A DNA stretch of 64,000 nt from Candidatus Sulfopaludibacter sp. SbA3. GTDB taxonomy: Bacteria; Acidobacteriota; Terriglobia; Bryobacterales; Bryobacteraceae. Within the stretch, counting starts at the first letter, position 1. Each line of letters opens with the position of its first letter. A program made the position numbers and the translations under genes. The notes beneath the pieces are model-generated. The model worked only from the letters and a program-made list of their open reading frames with translations, searched no databases and was not told where the DNA came from. Location of the stretch: NCBI GenBank assembly GCA_945890485.1, contig CAMDCN010000007.1, positions 62,001 through 126,000 on the forward strand, in the 5' to 3' direction. Below are positions 55,604-63,215 of this stretch, piece after piece.

Positions 55604-55978
55604 ATGGGAAAGCTCAGCCTTGCAATGCTTGTCGCCGCTGCGATGCTGTCGGCGCAGACGGCACAGTACCCCGTAACGCTTCCGGCCACCTACGCCGGGG
55701 CCAAGCTCGAACTGGCCGTCATCCGGGCGGGCGAACGCGGCGGGCCGGCGGACAAGTATCGGCTGGTTCTGCCCGAAGGCGAAGACCGCAGGAAGGCCGT
55801 GCGGGCCTATGCGGCGGCGCTCGATAAAGCGGGCTACGAGAATCCGCAAATGCGTCCGAGCAAGGCCGGCATGCTGCTTCTGTATCTCAAGAGCAAAGAC
55901 GGCAAAATGGAAGGCGCGGTGCTGGAAACAGGCACCGGGCTCGAAGTGAACATCCGGCCGCTGGCCAAGAAGGATTGA
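55604..55978 (+). CDS. Small secreted hypothetical protein
   Basis: 124 aa from ATG 55604. Signal peptide about 1-18 (LSLAMLVAAAMLSAQTA). The mature part is compact and mixed (PATYAGAKLELAVIRAGERGGPADKYRLVLPEG, RKAVRAYAAALDKAGYENPQMRPSKAGMLLLYL). No family recognised. It is 4 bases upstream of the M81 gene and on the same strand, so co-transcribed. A role as small periplasmic partner is possible but unsupported. Confidence 0.6.
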   Translation: MGKLSLAMLVAAAMLSAQTAQYPVTLPATYAGAKLELAVIRAGERGGPADKYRLVLPEGEDRRKAVRAYAAALDKAGYENPQMRPSKAGMLLLYLKSKDGKMEGAVLETGTGLEVNIRPLAKKD

Positions 55979-55982
55979 AACG

Positions 55983-57515
55983 ATGAATCGGAGGGAAGCA
56001 ATGGCGGTGATGGCGGCAGGGCCGGTGGCGGCGCAGAGCGGGGGGACCTTCCGCGTGGCGTTGGGTTCCATTATGCACGAGTCCAACTCGTTCAACCCGG
56101 CGAAGACAGAGCTGACGGATTTCGATTGGGTGGAGCCGTCGCTGGACCGCTGGGCCGCGGGGAGCACGGAAGTGGCGGGCTTTGTCGAAGAAGGGCGGCG
56201 ACAGAAATGGACGATGCTGCCGACGGTGTACTCCCACGCCACGCCGAAGGGCGCCGTCAGCAAAGCGGCCTTCGAGGAACTGGCCAGACGGCTGGTGGAA
56301 GGGTTCGAAAAGGCCAAGCCGTTCGACGCGATCCTGATCGCGTTGCATGGCGCTATGTACGCCGAGTCGTATCCGCAGGGCGACGAGGAGTTGATCCGGA
56401 GACTACGGGCGAAGTTCCCGAAGCCGTTTCCGATTGTTCTGACGCACGACTTCCACGGCAACACGTCTCCGGCCATTGTCGAGATGACCAACGTGCTGGT
56501 CTCCTATAAACAGAATCCGCACCTCGATACGAAAGAGCGCGGCGTGCAGGCGGCGAACATCCTGGCGCGGATGCTGCGCGGCGAAATCAAGCCGGTGCAG
56601 ACGATCATCAAGCCGGACATGGTTTACAACATCGTGTTCCAGAACACCTACGGCGACCCAATGAAGCCGTTGACGCAAGAGACCTTCCGAATGGAGAGGG
56701 ACAACCCGAAGATCCTGGCGGCAAGCGTGATGGGCGGCTACCAATACAACGACTCGCCGCACATGGGGCCGAGCATCATCGTGGTGACCGACGACGATCG
56801 CAATCTGGCTGAGCGTGAAGCCAAGCGGCTGAGCGACATGATGTGGGCGCAGCGGGACCGTTTGAAGCTGAACCTGCCGGACGCGGCGGCGGCCGTGAAA
56901 AATGCGATGGTGGCGAAGAAATTTCCGGTGGCGCTGTTCGATATTGGCGACAACATCGGCGGCGGGTCGGCGGGCGATTCGACGTTCCTGTTGGAGCAGT
57001 TGCTGGCACAGAAGGCGGAAGGCTGGGTGGTGGTGATGTACGACCCCGCCGCTTTCCAGGCCGCGCAGAAAGCGGGGCTGGACGGCGCGTTTGATCAGAT
57101 GGTGGGCGGCAAGTCCGACAACGCGCATGGCAAGCCGGTGCGCGTGAAGGGCAAGGTCCGAAGCCTGCACGCCGGCAAGTACATTGAAACCGCCGTGCGC
57201 CATGGCGGCGGCCGGTATTGGAACCTGGGGCACACTGCGGTGATCGAGGCCGAGGGCTCCACAAGAGACCTTTCGAACTACCTCGTCGTGACCAGCGAAC
57301 GGTCGAGCCCGAACTCGATTCATCAGATCGTGTCGCTGGGCATCTATCCCGACCGGCAGAAGATCCTGGTGGCGAAGGGGACGATCGCGCCGCGCGCGGC
57401 CTACGAGCCGGTTGCGGCGGAGATCGTGATGGTCGATACCCCCGGCGCGACCAGCGTAAACCCGGGGCGCTACGAGTTCAAACAGGCGCGGAAGGACATG
57501 TGGGGAATTAAGTAG
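55983..57515 (+). CDS. M81-family metallopeptidase (MlrC-like)
   Basis: 510 aa. The N-terminus NRREAMAVMAAGPVAAQ resembles a short Tat signal. The MlrC N-terminal domain has VALGSIMHESNSFNPAKTEL, ALHGAMYAESYPQGDEELIRRLRAKF and VLTHDFHGNTSP, which carry the metal-binding His and Asp residues; the C-terminal domain has FDIGDNIGGGSAGDSTFLLEQLL. MlrC is best known for the last step of microcystin breakdown, but the family is wide. The stop overlaps the convergent M19 gene by 8 bases. Likely peptide or opine-like substrate. Confidence 0.87.
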   Translation: MNRREAMAVMAAGPVAAQSGGTFRVALGSIMHESNSFNPAKTELTDFDWVEPSLDRWAAGSTEVAGFVEEGRRQKWTMLPTVYSHATPKGAVSKAAFEELARRLVEGFEKAKPFDAILIALHGAMYAESYPQGDEELIRRLRAKFPKPFPIVLTHDFHGNTSPAIVEMTNVLVSYKQNPHLDTKERGVQAANILARMLRGEIKPVQTIIKPDMVYNIVFQNTYGDPMKPLTQETFRMERDNPKILAASVMGGYQYNDSPHMGPSIIVVTDDDRNLAEREAKRLSDMMWAQRDRLKLNLPDAAAAVKNAMVAKKFPVALFDIGDNIGGGSAGDSTFLLEQLLAQKAEGWVVVMYDPAAFQAAQKAGLDGAFDQMVGGKSDNAHGKPVRVKGKVRSLHAGKYIETAVRHGGGRYWNLGHTAVIEAEGSTRDLSNYLVVTSERSSPNSIHQIVSLGIYPDRQKILVAKGTIAPRAAYEPVAAEIVMVDTPGATSVNPGRYEFKQARKDMWGIK

Positions 57516-58668
57516 CGATTTTGCCGAAGACGCGAAGGAGATTGCCGCCGAGGTATTTGCGAATACGGCTCTCCTTCCAACCACGGCGCAGCATGGCTTC
57601 CGTAAACATCGGGTAATCCCGGCAGTCCCGCATCCCGCGAGGAAGCGTGGGGCCGCCGTCAAAGTCGGTGCCCAGAATCACGTGGTCTTCGCCGGCGATT
57701 TGCGTCGCGCGTTCAACAACGTCGAACCATTGGTCGATCGTGTACTTCAACTCCTCCGGCGCCTTGATGCCGACCATCGGGAAGCCGGGCGCCACAAGCT
57801 TATCGATTTCGGCGATGGTCATTTCCGCCTTGTCTTTCTTCACGTCGCTCCGATCCCAGAAGGGCTTGCCGGCCTGCTTGGTGCGATAGTCGAACATGGC
57901 GCGATTGTGGAACTCGTTGCCGATGTGAAAGCCGATCAAGCCGCCCTTCTTCGCCAGCTTTTCGAGCGTGGCTTCGGTCATCAGCCGGGGGATGTTGTTG
58001 CGGGAGCGGAGGCCGTCGTGCGTCGAAACGACAGGATGCTCCGACAGCTCGATCGTCTGCTCAGCGGTTTCCGTCGAGGCGTGCGCGATATTGATGACGA
58101 CGCCGAGGCGATTGCATTCGCGGACTACGGCGCGCCCGTGCTCGGTGAGCCCGTTAAAGCGCGTGATAGCGCAGCAGGAGTCGGCGAAGTTGTTCGCGAA
58201 GTTGTGCGCAGGGAGCTGGATGCTGCGCACGCCGAGCTGATGCAGACCGCGGAGGACGCCGAGGTCGCCATCCATGTCGAAGCCGCCTTCGATATCGAGC
58301 ACGGCGGCAATCTTGTTCTGCTTCTGCAGCGCCTGAATTTCAGCGACGTTGCGGGCGATGCCAATGGTGCGGGAATTCTTTTCCACCTGGCGGTAGGCGA
58401 GGTCGATCAGACGCAGCGCCTGCTTCGTTTCGTAGTGGCCGGGGTAGTAGTCTTCCGTAATAAAGAGGGTGAAGAAAAGGGCGTCCAGGCCGCCTTCTTT
58501 GGCGCGAACAAGATCAAAGTGGCCGTCTTCCACGCGTTGGCCGATGTCGCCACCGTGGTAGAGCTGGCGGGTGATGACGTGGAGATGCGCGTCGAAGACG
58601 AACATCTTGTCGTGCAGTTGACGCGGGGTAAGCGCGAGGGTGGAGGAGAGAAATTGGCGGCGGTTCAT
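57508..58668 (-). CDS. Membrane dipeptidase (M19, renal dipeptidase-like), Tat signal
   Basis: 386 aa. Starts NRRQFLSSTLALTPRQ, a Tat-like leader. The binuclear zinc site is visible as FDAHLHVI, Glu in VLDIEGGFDMDG, His in VINIAHASTETAE and His in VVSTHDGLRS; C-terminal GTDFDGGPTLPRG closes the barrel. The family hydrolyses dipeptides, including those with a C-terminal D-residue. It overlaps the upstream secreted protein gene by 4 bases. With MlrC-like and PLP neighbours it suggests peptide or D-amino-acid breakdown. Confidence 0.88.
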   Translation of the reverse strand: MNRRQFLSSTLALTPRQLHDKMFVFDAHLHVITRQLYHGGDIGQRVEDGHFDLVRAKEGGLDALFFTLFITEDYYPGHYETKQALRLIDLAYRQVEKNSRTIGIARNVAEIQALQKQNKIAAVLDIEGGFDMDGDLGVLRGLHQLGVRSIQLPAHNFANNFADSCCAITRFNGLTEHGRAVVRECNRLGVVINIAHASTETAEQTIELSEHPVVSTHDGLRSRNNIPRLMTEATLEKLAKKGGLIGFHIGNEFHNRAMFDYRTKQAGKPFWDRSDVKKDKAEMTIAEIDKLVAPGFPMVGIKAPEELKYTIDQWFDVVERATQIAGEDHVILGTDFDGGPTLPRGMRDCRDYPMFTEAMLRRGWKESRIRKYLGGNLLRVFGKIAT

Positions 58669-59834
58669 GCGGTTTGCAAAAAGGGTTCAGCGGGCGCTCT
58701 ATAGGTTACGACCAGGTCGTTGGTGCTGACCATTTGACCGGTGCGTTTGGAGACAAAGGCGTGGGCGAGGATGCCGGTGGTGAGCAGGGTGCGCTCCGGC
58801 GGATAGGGCTCCTTGCCGGTCAGGATGAGATCTTCGATGCAGTGGACCAAGCCATCGAAATGAGGGAGCGGACGGGTGACGCTGGGCGGGCCGAACAGGG
58901 TAGTTTGGATGCCGGCGGGAGTTCGCAGAGCAACGGTGCGATCGTTCCCGGAGGGCGTGAGCATGAGGGCAACGGCTTGCAGGCCATCGCGATACTGGAT
59001 GTGAAAGAGGACGGGTGACTTGGCCTGCGATTCGAAAGAGCCATTGCGGGAGGCGGGATCCAGAGCCCAGGCGGCATCGAGGACGGGCCGGGCCCAAGGC
59101 TGGGAGGGAAGCCATTTCCAGATGGCTTCGTTCGTCAACATATGGACGGCGGAGACCCCGGATTCGCCTCCGAGGCGGCGCTCGACGAGGCATTGCAGAC
59201 TTTCGAGTAGATGGAAACCATAGGCGTCCAATGGGCCGTAACCGATGGCGGCGGCGTGGGTGATGCGCGTCTCCAGCTTGGGCAGCAGATACGGGGCACG
59301 GCTGGTGACGGGGATCGAGGAACCGGCCAGCAGAGGGACGTTGAGTTTGCGAGCACGGCGGAAGAGAGATTCGGCTTGGGTCCAATCGTAGGAGAAGTGC
59401 TTGTCGAAAAAGGTGGGAACGCTGCGGCCAGATTGCTCATAAACGTCGAGAATCTGGTTGAAGAGTTCGAAGCGGGGGTAGAGCTTCTGGCCGTCGGCAT
59501 TGGTGGGGTAGTCGCCGTGTTCGCCGACGAAGACGACGCCATCGACGGCGAGCTTACCGGTGCCGAGGGTGAGCGCCTCGCGGATGGTGGGATGGATCTT
59601 GAACCCGTGGCGGGAGGCAAGGTCGCGCGACATGTCATTCTTCGGGACCTGAGCGGTGTAGAGAGAGACGAGGTTGAGACGGGGCGGGGTCCAAACGTTG
59701 TTGGCGGAGTGGCCTCCGAGGAGGCGTCCGCAGATGACGTCGGCATGGGAATACCACCGGTATTCGGTCACGATCGCGGCAATCTTCTTCCGCGGATCCG
59801 GAGCGAGCAGAGAGAGAAACTGACGGCGTCGCAT
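58665..59834 (-). CDS. Tat-secreted uncharacterised protein, acidobacterial/planctomycete-type family
   Basis: 389 aa from the ATG at 59834. Tat-type MRRRQFLSLLAPDP. The N-terminal half reads like a Rossmann or dehydrogenase-like fold (AAIVTEYRWYSHADVICGRLLGG, VDGVVFVGEHGDYPTNADGQKLYPRFELFNQILDVY, TFFDKHFSYDWTQAESLFRRARKLNVPLLAGSSIPVT). I recall similar sequences as a common uncharacterised secreted family in Acidobacteriota and Planctomycetes. GEHGDYP and DKHFSY look conserved and may hold the active site. Co-transcribed with the M19 peptidase. A frame reaching to 60881 is a shadow of the PLP gene. Confidence 0.7.
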   Translation of the reverse strand: MRRRQFLSLLAPDPRKKIAAIVTEYRWYSHADVICGRLLGGHSANNVWTPPRLNLVSLYTAQVPKNDMSRDLASRHGFKIHPTIREALTLGTGKLAVDGVVFVGEHGDYPTNADGQKLYPRFELFNQILDVYEQSGRSVPTFFDKHFSYDWTQAESLFRRARKLNVPLLAGSSIPVTSRAPYLLPKLETRITHAAAIGYGPLDAYGFHLLESLQCLVERRLGGESGVSAVHMLTNEAIWKWLPSQPWARPVLDAAWALDPASRNGSFESQAKSPVLFHIQYRDGLQAVALMLTPSGNDRTVALRTPAGIQTTLFGPPSVTRPLPHFDGLVHCIEDLILTGKEPYPPERTLLTTGILAHAFVSKRTGQMVSTNDLVVTYRAPAEPFLQTA

Positions 59835-59897
59835 GATGTTCCATGGTACGCATTTTTGTTTTTGCAATGAAACACGGATGCGGTTAGAGTTTGGGGT

Positions 59898-61088
59898 ATG
59901 AAATTTTCTCGCCGTCATCTGATGCAGACCGCCGGAGCCCTGCCGCTGGCGGGCGCCGCCACCGCCGCGGAGACCACGCCAGACTACTTGGCGCAGCTCG
60001 GCGTCGTGCCCATCATCAATGGGGCGGGGGTCTATACGATGATGACGGCGAGCCTGATGCGCCCGGAGTGCGTACGTGCTATCGCGGCGATGTCGACAAA
60101 GTTCGTCCGGCTCGATGAGTTGCACGATGCGGTGGGGAAAAAGATCGCCAAGCTCCTGGGGGCCGAAGCGGCCATGGTGCCCTCCGGCGCGGCGGCGGCG
60201 TTGACGGTGGGGACGGCCGGCATTCTGACCGGAACGAACCCGGACTTCATCCAGCGGATCCCGGACCTGACCGGCATGAAGACCGAGGTGATTATTCAGA
60301 AATCGCACCGGTTCCCTTATGACCACATGGTGCGCAACTGCGGCGTAACGCTGGTGGAAGTGGAAACGCGCGAGCAGTTGACGAAGGCCATCGGCCCCCA
60401 GACCGCGATGATGCTCTTCCTCAACAAGGCCGACCATCTGGGCCAAGTGAAGATGAAAGAGTTCGTCGCCATCGGCAAGCAGTACAAGGTTCCGACGTTC
60501 AACGACGCGGCGGCGGACGTGCCTCCAGTTGAGAATTTGCTGAACCCCATCAAGCTGGGCTTCGACCTTGTCTGCTGCTCCGGCGGCAAAGGCATTCGTG
60601 GGCCGCAGTCCGCGGGTCTGCTCGCAGGGCGGGCGGATCTGATCCGGGCCGCGCGGATGAACACCTCGCCGAACAGCGACACCATCGGCCGCTGCTGCAA
60701 GGTGAACAAGGAAGAGATGGTGGGGATGATGGTAGCGCTCGAAGCCTTCCTGAACGAAGACCACAAGGCGCTTTGGAAGGAGTGGGAGACCCGCGTCGAA
60801 ACCATGCGGCGGACGCTGAGCCGAGTGCGCGGGCTGAAGGCCACGCCGTTCGTGCCGGAGATCGCCAACTCCGTGCCCCACCTGCGCGTCCAGTGGGATG
60901 TAAAGAAGTTCGGCCTGAGCGAACTCGATGTCATGAAGCAGCTCCGCGAAGGGCAGCCCTCCATCGAACTCGTGCCGACGAGCCCGAAGCCGGGCGAAGG
61001 CGTCGAGATCGCCAGTTGGATGCTGCAGCCGGGCGAAGCCGAAATCGTCGCCGGACGGATGGAGGAGATTCTGGGAGCGAAGGCTTAA
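59898..61088 (+). CDS. SelA-like PLP-dependent enzyme with Tat signal
   Basis: 396 aa. Tat leader MKFSRRHLMQTAGALPLAGAATAA, then a fold type I PLP domain like L-seryl-tRNA(Sec) selenium transferase/DgaE: VVPIINGAGVYTMMTASLM, LLGAEAAMVPSGAAAALTVGTAGIL, FNDAAADVPPVENLL, and the PLP Lys in LVCCSGGKGIRGPQSAGLL near residue 233. SelA-like members without tRNA role act as aldolases or lyases on amino acids and sugar acids. A Tat route would allow export after PLP loading. Convergent overlap with the IclR gene is 4 bases; it diverges from the 389-residue gene. Confidence 0.82.
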   Translation: MKFSRRHLMQTAGALPLAGAATAAETTPDYLAQLGVVPIINGAGVYTMMTASLMRPECVRAIAAMSTKFVRLDELHDAVGKKIAKLLGAEAAMVPSGAAAALTVGTAGILTGTNPDFIQRIPDLTGMKTEVIIQKSHRFPYDHMVRNCGVTLVEVETREQLTKAIGPQTAMMLFLNKADHLGQVKMKEFVAIGKQYKVPTFNDAAADVPPVENLLNPIKLGFDLVCCSGGKGIRGPQSAGLLAGRADLIRAARMNTSPNSDTIGRCCKVNKEEMVGMMVALEAFLNEDHKALWKEWETRVETMRRTLSRVRGLKATPFVPEIANSVPHLRVQWDVKKFGLSELDVMKQLREGQPSIELVPTSPKPGEGVEIASWMLQPGEAEIVAGRMEEILGAKA

Positions 61089-61846
61089 CGGACGCCGCTG
61101 ATTTCGGCCGCCGCCTTACGCAAGGCGGCGATGATCTTCTTGTCCTTCTGCGGCCGGAACCGGTGGATGGGGCCCGAGAGGCTGAGTGCGGCGACGGCCT
61201 CGCCATGCGCATTCAGAATGGGTGCGCCAACGCAGACCGCCTGCAGGGACGTCTCTTCCACCTCCAGACTGTAGCCTTGGCTGCGAATGGCGGCAAGCTC
61301 CGTGCGGAGCAGGCCTTCGTTGGTGATGGTCTTCGCGGTCAGCGGGGCCAGCGGGCGGCCGGCGATCAGCCCATCGACAACGGAAGGCGCGGAAAAGGCA
61401 AGAATGGCGCGGCCGAGCGACGAGGCATGGACAGCGACGGTCGCGCCGGGACGCTCCGAAAAGCGCAACGCGGATTCGCTGGGAACCACCTCGAGATAGA
61501 CGACCTTATCCTGCTGCAGTTTGCCCAGGTTGACGGTTTCGCCAAACATGTCCCGAAGGCTGATCATCTGCGGCAGGGCGGCGCGGCGGAGCGTTTCGAG
61601 ATCTTCGCCGGCGGTAAGCAGCCCTGGAACGCCATAGCCCAAGCGGTAGGTCTTTTCGGCTTCATCCCGAATGAGAACCCCGAGATGCTGCAACGTGCTA
61701 AACACGCGAAACACCGTGGATTTGGGAATGCCTGTGCGCAAGACCGCTTCATTCAGTGACAAAGTTCCCGCGCGGGAGACTTCTTCAATGAGCCGAAAAG
61801 CGCTCTGGAGTACTGGAACCAGGTAGCGGGGCTGAGGACTTTTCAC
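61085..61846 (-). CDS. IclR-family transcriptional regulator
   Basis: 253 aa, normal IclR length, GTG start. N-terminal winged helix: VPVLQSAFRLIEEVSRAGTLSLNEAVLRTGIPKSTVFRVFSTLQHLGVL (about 8-56). The C-terminal effector domain has VYLEVVPSESALRFSERPGATVAVHASSLGRAILA and the closing VAALSLSGPIHRF. It is divergent from a class III aminotransferase with a good palindrome between them, so that gene is the likely target, perhaps along with the SelA-like gene. Effector unknown. Confidence 0.92.
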   Translation of the reverse strand: MKSPQPRYLVPVLQSAFRLIEEVSRAGTLSLNEAVLRTGIPKSTVFRVFSTLQHLGVLIRDEAEKTYRLGYGVPGLLTAGEDLETLRRAALPQMISLRDMFGETVNLGKLQQDKVVYLEVVPSESALRFSERPGATVAVHASSLGRAILAFSAPSVVDGLIAGRPLAPLTAKTITNEGLLRTELAAIRSQGYSLEVEETSLQAVCVGAPILNAHGEAVAALSLSGPIHRFRPQKDKKIIAALRKAAAEISGVR

Positions 61847-61857
61847 GTGGGCGATTT

Positions 61858-61874
61858 GAAGTATGTCACACTTC
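61858..61874. promoter_or_regulatory. Candidate IclR operator
   Basis: GAAGTATGTCACACTTC is a 17-base near-perfect palindrome (14 of 17 positions symmetric) with GAAGT/ACTTC arms. It sits 12 bases upstream of the iclR start and about 30 bases upstream of the divergent aminotransferase GTG. This fits an operator controlling both. Seen by eye; unproven. Confidence 0.55.
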
Positions 61875-61904
61875 GTGGAAAGGATTGGGGTTCAATAGAG
61901 AAGC

Positions 61905-63206
61905 GTGCGTTCCTTAAACTTAATTCATGAGACCGAAGTCCGAGCCAAAACGGCGGGATCGCTAGCCCGATACGAACGCAGCCAGCGGTCGTTGGCCGGC
62001 GGCGTCTCGAGCGGCTTGCGAAGGGCGGCGCGGCCGTATCCGCTTTTCTTTGAACGCGGCGCGGGGAGCCGTATCTGGGATGTGGACGGCAACGAATACA
62101 TCGACTTTGGCTTGGCGTGGGGACCGCTGATTCTGGGCCATGCCCCGCCGAAGGTTTCGGCAGCGATAGCGGAGCAGGCGGCCAAGGGGCTAACGTTCGG
62201 GGCGCAGCACGAACTTGAATATCTGGTGGCCGAGCGGCTAACGGAGATTCTGCCGTGCGCCGATCTGGTGGCGTTTTCAAACGCGGGTACCGACGTTGTG
62301 AACGTAGCGCTGCGACTGGCGCGCGCGGTGACCGGACGGCCAAAATACTTGAAGTTTGAGGGCCACTATCATGGCTGGGGCGACCAGGCACTGGTGAGCT
62401 ACCGGTTCGGCGCGGAACATCCACTGGGCCAACCGGAAGCGGTGGGCAAGGGGCAACTGCCGCACGAACATGTGTTGGTGGCGGAATGGAACGACCGCGC
62501 GGCCGTCGAGCAGTTGTTCGCCGAGCATGGCCCGGAGATTTCGATGGTCGCCTGCGAGCCGCTGTTGGCGAACTCCGGCTGCGTGCCGGCGGAGCCCGGC
62601 TTCCTCGAATTCCTGCGCGAGATTTCGACCCGCTACGGCGCGCTCCTGCTGTTCGATGAGGTGATCACCGGCTTCCGTGTGGCGCTCGACGGTGGGCAAG
62701 GCCGATACGGCGTTACCCCAGACCTGGCAACGTTTGCCAAGGCCGTCGGCGCCGGGACACCGCTGAGCGTCTTGGCCGGCAAACGCGAATACATGGACGC
62801 CATCAGCCGCGGCGAAGTGGTACATGCCGGAACACTGAACGGGAACCCGTTGGCCCTGGCGGCGGCGGCGGCGGCGCTCGACGAATTGGCCACGCCAGGC
62901 TTTTACGAGCGGCTCCACACGTTAGGCAACCGGCTGCGCGAAGGCCTGGAAGCCTTGTTGCGGGCCAAGGGCCACGCCGTCGTGACGACCGGAGACGGCC
63001 CGGTGTTCCAGGTCGCTTTCCAGGAGACTGTCCCCCGCAACTATCGGGACACGATGGCCGCGGACAAAGCCAAGTACAGCGACTTCGCCATTGGCCTGTT
63101 GAACCAGGGCATCCTCGTGCTGCCGGATGGCCGCTGGTACATCAGCGGGGCGCATACGGAAGCCGATATCGAGGCCACCCTAGCCGCGGCGGCGAACGCC
63201 CTGTAG
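61905..63206 (+). CDS. Class III aminotransferase (glutamate-1-semialdehyde-aminomutase-like)
   Basis: 433 aa, GTG start. Class III fold with IWDVDGNEYIDFGLAWGPLILGHAPP, SNAGTDVVNVALRLARAVTGRPKYLKFEGHYHGWGD, Asp in ALLLFDEVITGFRV and the PLP Lys in LATFAKAVGAGTPLSVLAGK. The sequence resembles HemL, but the absence of heme neighbours and the IclR partner argue for catabolism of an amino acid or beta-amino acid. The start is the first in-frame codon after the palindrome. Nine bases after its stop a permease begins. Confidence 0.85.
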   Translation: MRSLNLIHETEVRAKTAGSLARYERSQRSLAGGVSSGLRRAARPYPLFFERGAGSRIWDVDGNEYIDFGLAWGPLILGHAPPKVSAAIAEQAAKGLTFGAQHELEYLVAERLTEILPCADLVAFSNAGTDVVNVALRLARAVTGRPKYLKFEGHYHGWGDQALVSYRFGAEHPLGQPEAVGKGQLPHEHVLVAEWNDRAAVEQLFAEHGPEISMVACEPLLANSGCVPAEPGFLEFLREISTRYGALLLFDEVITGFRVALDGGQGRYGVTPDLATFAKAVGAGTPLSVLAGKREYMDAISRGEVVHAGTLNGNPLALAAAAAALDELATPGFYERLHTLGNRLREGLEALLRAKGHAVVTTGDGPVFQVAFQETVPRNYRDTMAADKAKYSDFAIGLLNQGILVLPDGRWYISGAHTEADIEATLAAAANAL

Positions 63207-63215
63207 AATAAAGAG

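Noticed and set aside
59835-60881. Upstream extension of the 389-residue secreted protein
   Set aside because: Antisense to the SelA-like PLP gene; the Tat leader at 59834 marks the real start.
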